The notes: a model not told the origin generated them from the letters alone. 64,000 bases of DNA from DASZHA01 sp035938265 (GCA_035938265.1 DASZHA010000009.1:10896-74895), one strand, 5' to 3'. Positions 55,617 through 64,000 are shown, counted from the stretch's first letter. Program-made: numbers and translations.

Positions 55617-56298
55617 GTTGCACTCCAAGGGTGCCGCCAGGCGCGTAGGCCAGGCAGAGCCCGAGGCCCAGGCCGCCCAGCAGCAGGCCCCCGGCCACGT
55701 CAGTAGCCCAGTGGGTGGCGAGGTAGACGCGGCTGAACGCGATCAGCCAGACCAGGACGCCGAAGACCAGCACCCAGGCGACCAGGCCAGTGCGCCGGTA
55801 CAGGCGCAGACCGATGATGCCGAAGACCATGGCGGCACGCAGGACGTGCCCGCTGGGATAGGAGAAGACCGTGTGCACCGCCCCCGTGAGGCTGAGCTCG
55901 AGGCCCCGATGCAGCGCCAATGGCGGACTCTGCTGGGGCACCAGCCCCTTGGCCATGAACTCCACGGCGCTGAGCGCCAGGAACACGCCCAGCGGTGTGA
56001 GGCGCTGCCACATAGGCAGCGCTGACCGCCGCCCCGCGGTGACCGCCAGGATGATCATCAGCAGCAGGGTGACCTCGAGCGTGCCGAGGGCGGTTATGGC
56101 GCTCATTGCCACGTCCATCGCCCCGCTGGCCGGCAGTTGGGCCACGTCCAGCAGGAGCTGGTCCTGGAAGCCGAGGCCCCGGCCGGCCACCGCAGCGCTC
56201 AGCGCGATGACGAAGACCGCCATCAGCAGGGCCCATCCGCCGGCCGCCAGCCGGATCCGGCGGCCGGCGGCATCGGCCGGCGAGACGCGCGCAGTCAT
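55600..56298 (-). CDS. PAP2-family membrane phosphatase
   Basis: About 232 residues with six hydrophobic helices. The phosphatase motifs C2 (FSYPSGHVLRA) and C3 (SRVYLATHWATDVAGG) are complete, with both catalytic His. Motif C1, normally KxxxxxxRP, reads KGLVPQQSPP, so the phosphate-binding Arg is replaced by Ser. Family members dephosphorylate undecaprenyl pyrophosphate, phosphatidic acid or related lipids in the outer leaflet. The start at ATG 56298 places the first helix about 20 residues in; the frame is open for another 53 codons upstream. It overlaps cutA. Confidence 0.85.
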   Translation of the reverse strand: MTARVSPADAAGRRIRLAAGGWALLMAVFVIALSAAVAGRGLGFQDQLLLDVAQLPASGAMDVAMSAITALGTLEVTLLLMIILAVTAGRRSALPMWQRLTPLGVFLALSAVEFMAKGLVPQQSPPLALHRGLELSLTGAVHTVFSYPSGHVLRAAMVFGIIGLRLYRRTGLVAWVLVFGVLVWLIAFSRVYLATHWATDVAGGLLLGGLGLGLCLAYAPGGTLGVQHGSDA

Positions 56299-56462
56299 CC
56301 CTGGCAGCGCCAGAAGCGGGCGGCGGTGCGCCCTGCGGGCGGGTGACCTAAGATCGCGTTCGTCATCGTTGGATGAGGTCGTTGGCCGATCGTAGAAGTG
56401 GCCAGGAAGCGCGCAAACATACATTGCGCCTGGCGTTGAGAATACAAAGGGCAACAAGCGGG

Positions 56463-58406
56463 ATGAACCGGGTCACTCGCGTCGGGGGCGCGGCTGGAGA
56501 GGGCCCTGTCGACCGACCACTGGCGCCCAGGAGGCGACTGCTGCCGTCAATGCGTGCGATCCTCGAACCACTGGCATGGCGCCGGCTCTGGCGCTATGAG
56601 GAGTCCCTGCGCGGCAGGGTCTGGCGGGATCGCGGCTTCGCCGACCGCAAGCCCCCGATCACCCTCATTGAACAGCTGCAGCAGCGCGACCAGCCCCGCC
56701 CCGGCGCCCGGCTGAGTCCCACCACCGGCAGGGTCGGCCTCATAGGCCAGGCAACCCCCGGTCAGGCGACGAGCTCGAACCTGGTCGCCCAGTTCTATGG
56801 GCTCACCCTCGAAGGCGCCAGCGGGGTGGAGGCCGCCGCTACATGGGCGCGCGCCACCGCCGAGGCCTGGCCGTTGGTGATCGCCGACGCCCGCGACCGG
56901 CAGGCCCACGCCGCCGGCTGGGCCTCGGCGCGCAAGTACATCTCCCGAGGCGGCACGATCCTGCTCCATGGGCTGTCCGCGAGCCGGCCCGAGGACCGTC
57001 GGGAGATCGAGGCGGCCCTCGGCACGACCCTGCCCAGGGTGCACGGCATCTCCAGCCCGACCAGCCGCGCCCGCGTTGCCGCGTCCCGGGTCGACGTCGC
57101 CGGCGAGCTCGCCGGCACCGTCCTCGAAGCCCAGAGCAGCGCCTTCCTCGACCACACAGCCGGCGCCGAGCCGATTGCCGCGGTCCGCGTCGACGGCCAC
57201 GATCAACCGCTGGTCACCGAGGCCCGCATCGGCAAGGGCCGGCTCTGGATCACCGCCTGGGACGGCCCCGCAGCCGCCGGCATGGCGGCGGCGTTGGCGC
57301 CCGACCAGCTGCTGGGAACGCTGCCTTCGATGATGCTGATGCGGCGCCTCTACGGCGACAGCGCCTACCACCCCCCGGCGCCCATCGCCAACATCACGAT
57401 CGACGACCCCCTCCTGCGCAACAACCCGCTGGGGATGCCCTACGCCGACGTCGTCGAGATGGCATCCGCCGCCAATTTCCACCTCACCGTTGCCACGGTG
57501 CCACGCGACCTGCAGCACGCCGACCGCGACGTCGTCCGCCTGCTGGCGCGCCACCCCACGCTGCTGACGGCTTGCTATCACGGCAACGACCACGACGGCT
57601 ATGAGTTCTACAGCGGCCCCGGCCGGGGCCGCTTCCGTCCTCGCTCACGCGCCGCCCAGGAGCGGGCCCTGGCCGAGGCGGTGGCGCGAGGCCGGCGCTT
57701 CGCCGCTCACTGGGACCACGCACTCGACCGGGTGATGGTGTTTCCGCATGGGGTCGGTCCCAGCTGGCTGCTGCCCCAGCTCGGCGCCTCCGGCTTCCTG
57801 GCCAGCTGCAACTGGCTCGATCGCGAGCCCCTCGGCGGGGCACCGGATGACGACCCGCAGCTCGGTGCGCGGCCGGCCGACCTGGCCTGGGAGGGCTTCC
57901 CCCTGCTCTGGCGGCGGCGGCCTGACGACGACGGCTACGTTCTCGACCTGTTCACGGGCCGGCCCGCCATCACCTTCACTCACCTCCAGGCAACCCGCGG
58001 GTCCCTCGACCTGCTGGCTCATCGCGCCGACAAGGTCAACCGGGCGGCAACCCGACAGGTCTTCTGGGTGGGCCTGGAGGACGTGGCCCGTCACGCCTAC
58101 CTGCAGCGGCGAGACCCCGAGACCGGTGACTGGATGGTGCTGATGACGGCCAACGAGGTCTGCCTCCACAACCCTGGCGACGAACCCCGCCACGTCCGGG
58201 TCAATCGCCCGTTCTTGCCGCAGGGCATGCGCCTGCGGGCAGAGGGCGCACCTGAAGCGGATGGAGACACCATCGCCGTGGAGGTGGCGCCGCGCGGAGT
58301 GGCAACGGTGCGTTTGGTGCCGACGTCCCCAGCGGTCCTGACGCCGGAGCCCACACACCTCGGATGCAGCATCGCCGAACGCCAGCAGGCGGAAAGCCAT
58401 GCTTGA
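56463..58406 (+). CDS. Deacetylase-like protein with amidotransferase-like N-terminal domain, function unknown
   Basis: About 647 residues and no clear signal peptide. Residues 70-270 resemble a class I glutamine amidotransferase/ThuA-like fold (LVIADARDRQAHAAG; ISRGGTILLHGLSA). Residues 300-520 resemble a divergent polysaccharide-deacetylase barrel: IANITIDDPLLRNNP (acidic metal-site pair), LTACYHGNDHDGYEF, VMVFPHGVGPSWLLPQLGAS. The last 120 residues look like a beta-sandwich (VGLEDVARHAYLQ; RHVRVNRPFLPQG). Context with a flippase and glycosyltransferases suggests cell-surface glycan modification. The start is uncertain (ATG 56463 or ATG 56550). It overlaps the flippase gene by eight bases. 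Confidence 0.65.
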   Translation: MNRVTRVGGAAGEGPVDRPLAPRRRLLPSMRAILEPLAWRRLWRYEESLRGRVWRDRGFADRKPPITLIEQLQQRDQPRPGARLSPTTGRVGLIGQATPGQATSSNLVAQFYGLTLEGASGVEAAATWARATAEAWPLVIADARDRQAHAAGWASARKYISRGGTILLHGLSASRPEDRREIEAALGTTLPRVHGISSPTSRARVAASRVDVAGELAGTVLEAQSSAFLDHTAGAEPIAAVRVDGHDQPLVTEARIGKGRLWITAWDGPAAAGMAAALAPDQLLGTLPSMMLMRRLYGDSAYHPPAPIANITIDDPLLRNNPLGMPYADVVEMASAANFHLTVATVPRDLQHADRDVVRLLARHPTLLTACYHGNDHDGYEFYSGPGRGRFRPRSRAAQERALAEAVARGRRFAAHWDHALDRVMVFPHGVGPSWLLPQLGASGFLASCNWLDREPLGGAPDDDPQLGARPADLAWEGFPLLWRRRPDDDGYVLDLFTGRPAITFTHLQATRGSLDLLAHRADKVNRAATRQVFWVGLEDVARHAYLQRRDPETGDWMVLMTANEVCLHNPGDEPRHVRVNRPFLPQGMRLRAEGAPEADGDTIAVEVAPRGVATVRLVPTSPAVLTPEPTHLGCSIAERQQAESHA

Positions 58407-59670
58407 GACCGAGACCGCTCGGCAGCCTTGGCTGCAGCGGGCGATCGGCCGCGGCGGCATCGCCCGGTCGGCGAGCATTGTGTTTGTCGGCGGTGCCGCC
58501 GCCCGCCTGCTTGGCTTCCTCTTCTCGGTGGCTACCGCTCGCCTTCTCGCCCCCGCGGAGTTCGGCCAGATGACGTACGCGCTGGCGATCGTGGTGGTCA
58601 CGTCGGTTCTGATGACCAGCGCCCCCGTGGGGCTGTCGCGGTTCCTGTCGGTGCACCGCGATGATCCCGCCGAGCAGTCGGCCGCCTACAGCAACTGGCT
58701 GGCGGTGGTGGGGCTGGTCTTCATCCTCAGCATCGCCGTGCTGCCGGTGGTGAGCATCGCGTCGCGGATCTCCCTGGCCCTGACCGTCGGCGTGGTCGCC
58801 AACCTCTTCGGGGTCACGGTGTTGGAGACGTACCGCGAGGTGCAGCGCGGCCTCGGCCGCTACGGCGCCATGGTCGCGTTCTACGTGCTGGCCAACCTGC
58901 TGCAGCTGCTGGTGGTGATCGGCCTGGGGCTGGCCGGCTGGCGCTCGGCCCCGCTGTTCGTGGTCGTCTATGGGCTGTCCAGCGTGGTGGCGCTCGTCGT
59001 CGTGCAACTGGCGGCGCCGATGCACCTGCGCCTGTCCACCAGCGTTCTGAGCCGCGCGCGGATGCTGGAGACGGCTCGCTTCATCCGTCCGATCCTGCTG
59101 CAGTCGATCTTCTTCGCCATCTGGTACAGCGCCGACATGCTGGTCGTGGGCCGCCTCGACTCCCCAGCGGCGACCGGTAACTACGCCGCCGCCAAGGCGC
59201 TGGCGCTGGCGCTGATCCTGGCGCCCGGTGCCCTGGCCACCATCCTTTTGCCCCAGATCGCTCGCGTAAGCGCCGCCGACGTCCGCGGCTACGTGGTCCG
59301 GGCGCTGGCCTTTGGATGCGTGATCACGGTGCCCCTGGCCGTGGGCCTGGCGCTGCTGGGGCGCCCCCTCATACAGGTCTTCTTCGGCGGCAAGTACGCC
59401 GAGGCCCCGGAACCGCTGGCGGTGCTCAGCATCGGGATGGCAGGGTACGGGCTGTACTCGTTGCTGGCCAGTCTGTGGATCGGACTGGGACGGCCGGTTA
59501 TCGACATGGTCGCGACCGGCGCGGGCATGGTCTGCACCGTGGTGCTGGCCTTCCTGCTGGTCCCGATCTACGGCCTGGTGGGTGGCGCGATCGCCTTTTC
59601 AGTCGGCTCGGTGATTAAACTGCTGGTGATCGGGGGGTATACGTGGTGGAGCTTGTTCCGCGGGCACTGA
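58399..59670 (+). CDS. Polysaccharide flippase, MOP superfamily (Wzx-like)
   Basis: A 423-residue protein with about twelve hydrophobic helices. The N-terminus SIVFVGGAAARLLGFLFSVA followed by ARLLAPAEFGQMTYAL is the standard opening of oligosaccharide flippases, and IWYSADMLVVGRLDSPAATGNY and VFFGGKYAEAPEPL are typical later segments. It should move lipid-linked oligosaccharide across the membrane. Its ATG lies inside the 3' end of the deacetylase-like gene (eight-base overlap), and a glycosyltransferase follows seven bases later, so the three form an operon. Confidence 0.88.
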   Translation: MLETETARQPWLQRAIGRGGIARSASIVFVGGAAARLLGFLFSVATARLLAPAEFGQMTYALAIVVVTSVLMTSAPVGLSRFLSVHRDDPAEQSAAYSNWLAVVGLVFILSIAVLPVVSIASRISLALTVGVVANLFGVTVLETYREVQRGLGRYGAMVAFYVLANLLQLLVVIGLGLAGWRSAPLFVVVYGLSSVVALVVVQLAAPMHLRLSTSVLSRARMLETARFIRPILLQSIFFAIWYSADMLVVGRLDSPAATGNYAAAKALALALILAPGALATILLPQIARVSAADVRGYVVRALAFGCVITVPLAVGLALLGRPLIQVFFGGKYAEAPEPLAVLSIGMAGYGLYSLLASLWIGLGRPVIDMVATGAGMVCTVVLAFLLVPIYGLVGGAIAFSVGSVIKLLVIGGYTWWSLFRGH

Positions 59671-59677
59671 CGCCGCC

Positions 59678-60772
59678 GTGAGTGACACCGTCGTCGTTGT
59701 CGCCGAGGAGGCCGCTGGTTTTCCCGACGAAGCCTATGTGAAATTTGTCCAGGAGGTGTACGGCGGCCTGGCTCGAATCCGCCGGACCCTGCTGCTGGCC
59801 GGCGGCGACATGCAAGCGGGGGGCGGCCCGGGACGGGCACAAAGGCGACTGCGCCGCCTCCTGTCGTCCGAGTACCGAAGCCAGCTGCGGGAATGGGACC
59901 CGGCCGTGGTCGTCTACTGCTCGCGCAGCTCGGTGACGCCGGGCGCCCTGCTACGCGCGCGTATCCTGCGCCGCCTGGCGCCGGCGGCGTCGCTGGTGAT
60001 CGTGGGCCTGCAGCCCCGCAACCTGGCCGGCGTCGGGGCGAGGATGGCGGCCAGGCTCTGGCCTGACCTGGTCCTCGTCTCGACGGAGGCGGAGCGCCAC
60101 CAGCTCGAGGCCCTGGGAGCGCGCGCCGACCTGGTCTGGGGCGGGGTCGACCTCGACAACTTCAGGGCGCCCGACCACGGGGAGCGCCAGGCGTTGCGGC
60201 GGAAATGGAACATCGATGACGACCAGCGGGTGTTGCTCCACCTCGGCCACCTGATGCCGGGGCGCAACCTGGAAGCGCTACTGCCGCTGGCGGCGGAGCC
60301 GAAGACCACCGTGATTGTGGTTGCCAGCAGCGTCACCGGGCCGGACTCGGCGCGACTGGCGACCTCGCTGACCGCGGGTGGGGTGCGGCTCGTCACCGGG
60401 CCACAGCCGCACGTCGAGGAGATGTACCGCATCGCCGATTGCTACGTCTTCACGCCGACGTCGACGGACAATGCCGTGGCCATGCCGCTATCCGTGATCG
60501 AGGCCTTTGCCAGCGACCTGCCGGTGGTCAGCATGCGCTTCGGCGCGCTCCAGGAGCGCTTCGGCGACAGCCCGGGCCTGCGGCTGGTCGACGACCCCGG
60601 CGATCTCAGCTCCGCTGTCGCCGGTGTGCTCGCCGAACATGCCAGCACCGTGGCGCTGGCAGCGAACTATTCCTGGGACGCGGTGGCCCGCCGGATCCTG
60701 GGACTCGCCGAGAAGGCCATCCCTGCAGGGGCGGGCCTAGCTCCGTCAGATCAGCCGCCGCCCACCCAGTAG
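59678..60772 (+). CDS. Glycosyltransferase, GT4-like
   Basis: A 364-residue GT-B protein. The N-terminal half has LVSTEAERHQLEALG and WGGVDLDNFRAP, the usual sugar-nucleotide enzyme linker. The C-terminal half has LLHLGHLMPGRNLEALLPLA, EEMYRIADCYVFTPTS and the donor-binding IEAFASDLPVVSM (E-x7-E region shortened: AMPLSVIEAF). It probably builds a repeat unit exported by the neighbouring flippase; donor unknown. GTG start. Its last 27 bases overlap the 3' end of the gene on the opposite strand. Confidence 0.82.
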   Translation: MSDTVVVVAEEAAGFPDEAYVKFVQEVYGGLARIRRTLLLAGGDMQAGGGPGRAQRRLRRLLSSEYRSQLREWDPAVVVYCSRSSVTPGALLRARILRRLAPAASLVIVGLQPRNLAGVGARMAARLWPDLVLVSTEAERHQLEALGARADLVWGGVDLDNFRAPDHGERQALRRKWNIDDDQRVLLHLGHLMPGRNLEALLPLAAEPKTTVIVVASSVTGPDSARLATSLTAGGVRLVTGPQPHVEEMYRIADCYVFTPTSTDNAVAMPLSVIEAFASDLPVVSMRFGALQERFGDSPGLRLVDDPGDLSSAVAGVLAEHASTVALAANYSWDAVARRILGLAEKAIPAGAGLAPSDQPPPTQ

Positions 60773-63697
60773 GCGGGCAACGGACATCGCCTGCCGGGCC
60801 TTGGCGGCGGCGCCGACGTCCTGGGCGGCAAACACCGCCAGCAGGAGGCGCGTCTCCGAAGTCCATTCCGGCGGGGAGCAGTCGGGGCACGGGCCGGGGG
60901 TGTGGCCCAGGAAGTCATCGACGGCCTCGAGCAGGCCGGCCTGGCAGGGCCGCTCCATTAGCCGGAAGCCACCTGCCCGCCGCAGGAGGGCATCGGCATT
61001 GGCGGGGGCGTAGGCGACCCCGGCTTCCGCCATCATCGGGATGTCGGTGAACGCGTCTCCACAGGCCATCGCCAGCGGCTGCTCCGCGCCAGTGGCGTCA
61101 AGGCGCTCCGCCAGGACCCTGATGCCGGCGCCCTTGTCGACCCCAGCGGGTACGAAGTCAGTCTGCTGCCCGCCGTGGACGATGGTCATCGGCTCGCCGG
61201 CCGGGAGCATCGCCAGGGCGGCGTCCACGACCTCGTCGCTGAGCCGGTGGCGGTTGCCGTGGCGGCCGCGCCGGTAGGCTCGGATCACACCCGTGTAGTC
61301 CGGGTCCAGCTCGACGTCGATCAGCTCCCGGAGGACGCCGCGCAAGGCCTTCAGCTCCGCCGCCTGGGCGTCGGAGACCAGCAGCTCGGTGGCGCCGCTG
61401 GCGGCGTCGTAGATCGACGCACCGTACTCGGCGACCCCGCCGGCCGCGCCATACGCCTTGCAGCGGGCAACCACGTCGGAAAGAGATCGGCCCGTGGCCA
61501 GCACGGTCCTGAACCCGTGGCGGTGCAGCCGCCGAAGGGCATCGGCCCCTGCCGGGGTGATCGCCGGGAATGACAGCTGGAGGGTTTCCAGGACGCCGTC
61601 GATGTCGATGGCGCAGAGCCGCCCCATGGTCACGGGCCCAAGGTCGGCGAAGAAGGTGGCGGAGTAGTACCGCTGGTGCACCTGCGCCATCGCGGCCTCG
61701 AGATCGAGGAGCTCACGCCACAGCCGCGGTACATCGAGCTCGGCGGCATCGGCGTCGTCGAGGCCTTCGGTGACCAACTCCCGCTGGTGCTGGAGCCAGA
61801 CCAGCTGGTACAGCAGCCACTTCTCCTCGCCGACCGGCGCACCGATCTCCGCCTCGTAGGCGACGCGCAGGCTGTCGGCGAAAGCCAGGCGTTCGGGGTC
61901 CCGAGGCGCCGAGCGTAGGGCGTCCGCCGCGGTGGCGGCCACGTCGGCGTCGACGTCGTAGCAGTACATCTCGTCGCCGACCGAGTCCTGGTTGGCAAAA
62001 GCCCGCTCGTCAAAGTCGACCTTGAGGTGGTCACCCGAACCCTTGACCTCGGCCCAGTTCGCGAGCGCCATGCTGCCGTCCCAGACAGCCGGATGATCGG
62101 CGAGGGTGAGCCGGCAAGCGACCTCGAAGTTGATGCGGCGAAACGCCGGCGCGGCCCGCCCGAAAGCCCGCTCCAACCGCGCGGCCGCCAGCTTCCAGAC
62201 CGGCCCGCCACCCACCAGCCGGAGGCTTACGTCCTCGTCGACCGCAAGGCGCTCGCGGCGTGCCGCCGCGTACCTGGCAACGGAGAGCGCAAGACCCGGT
62301 GTTGGTGACGTCACCCGCCACTCCTCGGGGATCCAGGCTCGGTACATCAGGCCTCCACTCACGCCGTACACATCAGGCACCAGCCCCTCCAGGGCGGTCA
62401 CGACGTCGACCGAATGGCGCCCCAGGTAGCCCATGCCGGTCCCCTTGACGTACACGGAGTGCTCTACCGCCTCGCCGTCGACGGTGCGGATGGACACCCG
62501 GTAGAGCGCCGCCAGGTGGCGTCGAGCGTACTCTCCGACCCCCACCGAGGCCGGCAGCGGCAGGCGCTTGACCTTGTCGACTTCAGCCACCTCCACCGTC
62601 CGCGGGGCGGCGCCACCCTCCAACAGGGTGACCAGGTTGCCCTCGAGCATCGGTCGCAGGGCGGCGCGCACGGGCTCGGGCTGCAACTGGCGTTGGATCG
62701 TCCAGTCGCGCCTTCCCAGGGTGTATGCCGGGTAGACCGCGAGCTCCGGCCGCTGCAGCGGGCGCGGGTCGATCACCGGCAGCATCAGGACGATGGACTC
62801 GGGCGCCAGCCCCAGGTCTTCGAGGCGGCTGGTCACGTCGACCATGGCGCGCCCTCGTTTCGGCGGATCGTCGATAACCAGGCACTTACCGCCGCCCTCG
62901 GCGATTCGAGCCAGCTTATCCATGTGTTCGGGCGACCATGGCTGGCGGGGTCGCGCCGTGGTGCTGTCCACCCGGTCGAAGCCGGCACGCTCCAGGGAGG
63001 CGTGCAGCAGCGGGCCCAGGTAACTGCCCGAAGTCCTCAGCCCCAGCACCAGCAGGGGGGTGCCCGTCGGGACCCCGTCGCCGGCCAGCGCACCGGCCAT
63101 CAGCAGGCAGTCCGCCGGTAGCTGGTCCAGGCTGCGGTAGCAGGTTGGCAACTTGACCAGCTGGCGAGCGAGGGCTGTCGGAACGGCATCGCGCAGCTGG
63201 CTGGCGATGTCCTCGAGGTGGACCGAGGTGGAGTCAGGCGACTTACCGGGGCGGTCAGCGGCAACGATCAGCGCCCGGGCCAGCCGCAGGACGGCCTCGT
63301 CGAGTGCGGTCCGGAGCGACCCCAGGCGGCGGGTCTGGCGGCGCCTCTGCTGGTTCCAACGCGCGGCGCTGAGCTGGTCCCCGGCCGCGGCGGCGATGCC
63401 CGCCAGCGGGTTGCCGATGGCGCCGAGCCGTTTGGCCGCGCGGCCGACAAGGTCGCCGCCTCCGTGGACGTAGTCCTCGATCACCTGGTGCAAGCCGCCC
63501 GCCAGGAGGAAAGCGTCGACCAGCTGCGGGTGGGTCAGGACATCGGCGGGGGCTGAGTCGACAATCTCGAGGAAGCGGAGCCGCAGCCTGGCGAAGTCGA
63601 GAAGGAGGTCGTGCGTGGGCTGGCGTGACAGCACCGGGTCAACGGGGTCAACTTCAGACGGCACGGCGGGCGAACGGCGAACGCCCGTGGCGCTCAC
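60746..63697 (-). CDS. Phosphoribosyltransferase-like / kinase-like / HAD phosphatase fusion protein
   Basis: A 983-residue soluble protein with three parts. After a helical N-terminus, residues about 205-330 look like a phosphoribosyltransferase (LVLGLRTSGSYLGPLLHASL; GGGKCLVIDDPPKRGRAMVD), with the acidic pair but a divergent PRPP loop. Residues about 370-650 resemble a small-molecule kinase fold: VYVKGTGMGYLG, LMYRAWIPEEW, DGSMALANWAEVKG and KVDFDERAFANQ, ending CYDVDADVA. Residues about 690-940 are an intact HAD phosphatase of the Cof/sucrose-phosphatase type (LCAIDIDGVLE; TVLATGRS; ACGDAFTDIPMM). Together they suggest synthesis or salvage of a phosphorylated, ribosylated metabolite. I do not know a named protein of this layout. 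GTG start. Confidence 0.7.
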   Translation of the reverse strand: MSATGVRRSPAVPSEVDPVDPVLSRQPTHDLLLDFARLRLRFLEIVDSAPADVLTHPQLVDAFLLAGGLHQVIEDYVHGGGDLVGRAAKRLGAIGNPLAGIAAAAGDQLSAARWNQQRRRQTRRLGSLRTALDEAVLRLARALIVAADRPGKSPDSTSVHLEDIASQLRDAVPTALARQLVKLPTCYRSLDQLPADCLLMAGALAGDGVPTGTPLLVLGLRTSGSYLGPLLHASLERAGFDRVDSTTARPRQPWSPEHMDKLARIAEGGGKCLVIDDPPKRGRAMVDVTSRLEDLGLAPESIVLMLPVIDPRPLQRPELAVYPAYTLGRRDWTIQRQLQPEPVRAALRPMLEGNLVTLLEGGAAPRTVEVAEVDKVKRLPLPASVGVGEYARRHLAALYRVSIRTVDGEAVEHSVYVKGTGMGYLGRHSVDVVTALEGLVPDVYGVSGGLMYRAWIPEEWRVTSPTPGLALSVARYAAARRERLAVDEDVSLRLVGGGPVWKLAAARLERAFGRAAPAFRRINFEVACRLTLADHPAVWDGSMALANWAEVKGSGDHLKVDFDERAFANQDSVGDEMYCYDVDADVAATAADALRSAPRDPERLAFADSLRVAYEAEIGAPVGEEKWLLYQLVWLQHQRELVTEGLDDADAAELDVPRLWRELLDLEAAMAQVHQRYYSATFFADLGPVTMGRLCAIDIDGVLETLQLSFPAITPAGADALRRLHRHGFRTVLATGRSLSDVVARCKAYGAAGGVAEYGASIYDAASGATELLVSDAQAAELKALRGVLRELIDVELDPDYTGVIRAYRRGRHGNRHRLSDEVVDAALAMLPAGEPMTIVHGGQQTDFVPAGVDKGAGIRVLAERLDATGAEQPLAMACGDAFTDIPMMAEAGVAYAPANADALLRRAGGFRLMERPCQAGLLEAVDDFLGHTPGPCPDCSPPEWTSETRLLLAVFAAQDVGAAAKARQAMSVARLLGGRRLI

Positions 63698-63862
63698 GCC
63701 GTCCAGGCCACGACCGGCCTGGGCGCAGGCACAGTCAAGTCGAACAGCGCCAAAGCAGCCTGCGCCTCCCTCTCATCCCTTCTACCCATCCACCTTTAGA
63801 ACGTGAATTGGCGCTCTCTCTTTCATATATGTAACACGTTGAGCCCAACTTGGCGGGTCGCA
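63698..63862. other. Intergenic region between the fusion-protein gene and mutM
   Basis: 165 bases without a supported gene. It contains a locally A+T-rich patch (63826-63837) and the inverted repeat listed separately. No terminator with a U-run was found after mutM. Confidence 0.5.
63703..63722. repeat. Inverted repeat just upstream of the fusion-protein gene
   Basis: CCAGGCC-ACGACC-GGCCTGG, perfect 7-bp arms with a six-base spacer, lies five bases before the GTG at 63697. On the minus strand a TTGACT (63738-63733) lies 17 bases from the spacer, so the repeat could cover a weak promoter or form a hairpin at the ribosome site. Confidence 0.35.
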
Positions 63863-64000
63863 TCAGCGCTGGCAGGTGCGGCAGAAGACGGTGGTGCGTC
63901 CGGCGACCACCGTTCTGGCGAGGGGGCGGCCGCAGTTGACGCACGGCTGGCCGGCGCGCCCGTAGGCCAGCAGCTGGTCCTGCATCTCCCCCCTTCCGCC
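63863..64000 (-). CDS. mutM: Formamidopyrimidine-DNA glycosylase family protein, C-terminal end (partial)
   Basis: Only the last 45 residues are in the window. They contain the zinc-finger end of the Fpg/Nei family: YGRAGQPCVNCGRPL, then RTTVFCRTCQR at the C-terminus, a C-x2-C-x16-C-x2-C pattern, with the Arg-rich loop that contacts DNA. These enzymes excise oxidised purines (Fpg) or pyrimidines (Nei). The Q-R ending and spacing favour Fpg, but Nei cannot be excluded without the N-terminus. Confidence 0.8.
   Translation of the reverse strand, partial: GGRGEMQDQLLAYGRAGQPCVNCGRPLARTVVAGRTTVFCRTCQR

Overview
The window is a gene-dense, high-GC (about two thirds G+C by eye) stretch of bacterial chromosome. 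It has one tRNA, no insertion sequences, no CRISPR array and no phage genes. GTG and TTG starts are common, neighbouring genes often overlap by 1-11 bases, and several genes have a -10 box only 6-7 bases before the start codon (apparent leaderless mRNAs). A T-box leader, WhiA, a two-subunit 2-oxoacid:ferredoxin oxidoreductase, class III cyclase/AAA/TPR proteins and the absence of outer-membrane genes point to a Terrabacteria-type lineage. My best guess is Chloroflexota or Dormibacterota; this is inference, since no rRNA is present.

Region 1 (1-10050, minus strand) is a branched-chain amino-acid operon. A canonical sigma70-type promoter and a leucine-type T-box with an intrinsic terminator precede an unrecognised 64-aa gene, then ilvB, ilvN, ilvC, leuA, leuC, leuD, leuB and a citramalate synthase cut by the window edge. 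ilvD is not here. A CRP/FNR-type regulator is transcribed divergently, followed by a double-hotdog thioesterase-like gene.

Region 2 (12191-29413, minus strand) is one unbroken co-directional run: aminotransferase, trpE, trpG, trpC, trpF, trpB, trpA, aroH, aroF, tyrA, aroA, then two tandem 1,100-aa proteins with a class III cyclase domain, an AAA ATPase and TPR-like repeats. The first of these starts 17 bases after aroA. trpD is missing from the cluster. An 18-bp palindrome covers the predicted -10 box of the operon.

Region 3 (29455-37500) holds a membrane GGDEF/HD-GYP protein, korA-korB, tRNA-Leu(CAG), secG, a phospholipase-D-like lipoprotein, a universal stress protein and a small membrane protein. 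Region 4 (37499-52571) carries whiA-gap-pgk-tpiA, lgt, uvrC, uvrA and uvrB, mixed with a GT2 glycosyltransferase and a GT-C-like membrane protein. This resembles the uvr-whiA-gap-pgk-tpiA-secG neighbourhood of Gram-positive genomes, without rapZ and yvcK.

Region 5 (52641-64000) is accessory and envelope-related: another GT-C-like membrane protein, an ABC ATPase with several degenerate motifs, CutA, a PAP2-family protein, a deacetylase-like protein, a polysaccharide flippase, a GT4 glycosyltransferase, a 983-aa phosphoribosyltransferase-like/kinase-like/HAD fusion and the C-terminal end of a Fpg/MutM-type glycosylase. The fusion protein and the degenerate ABC ATPase are the least conventional genes seen.
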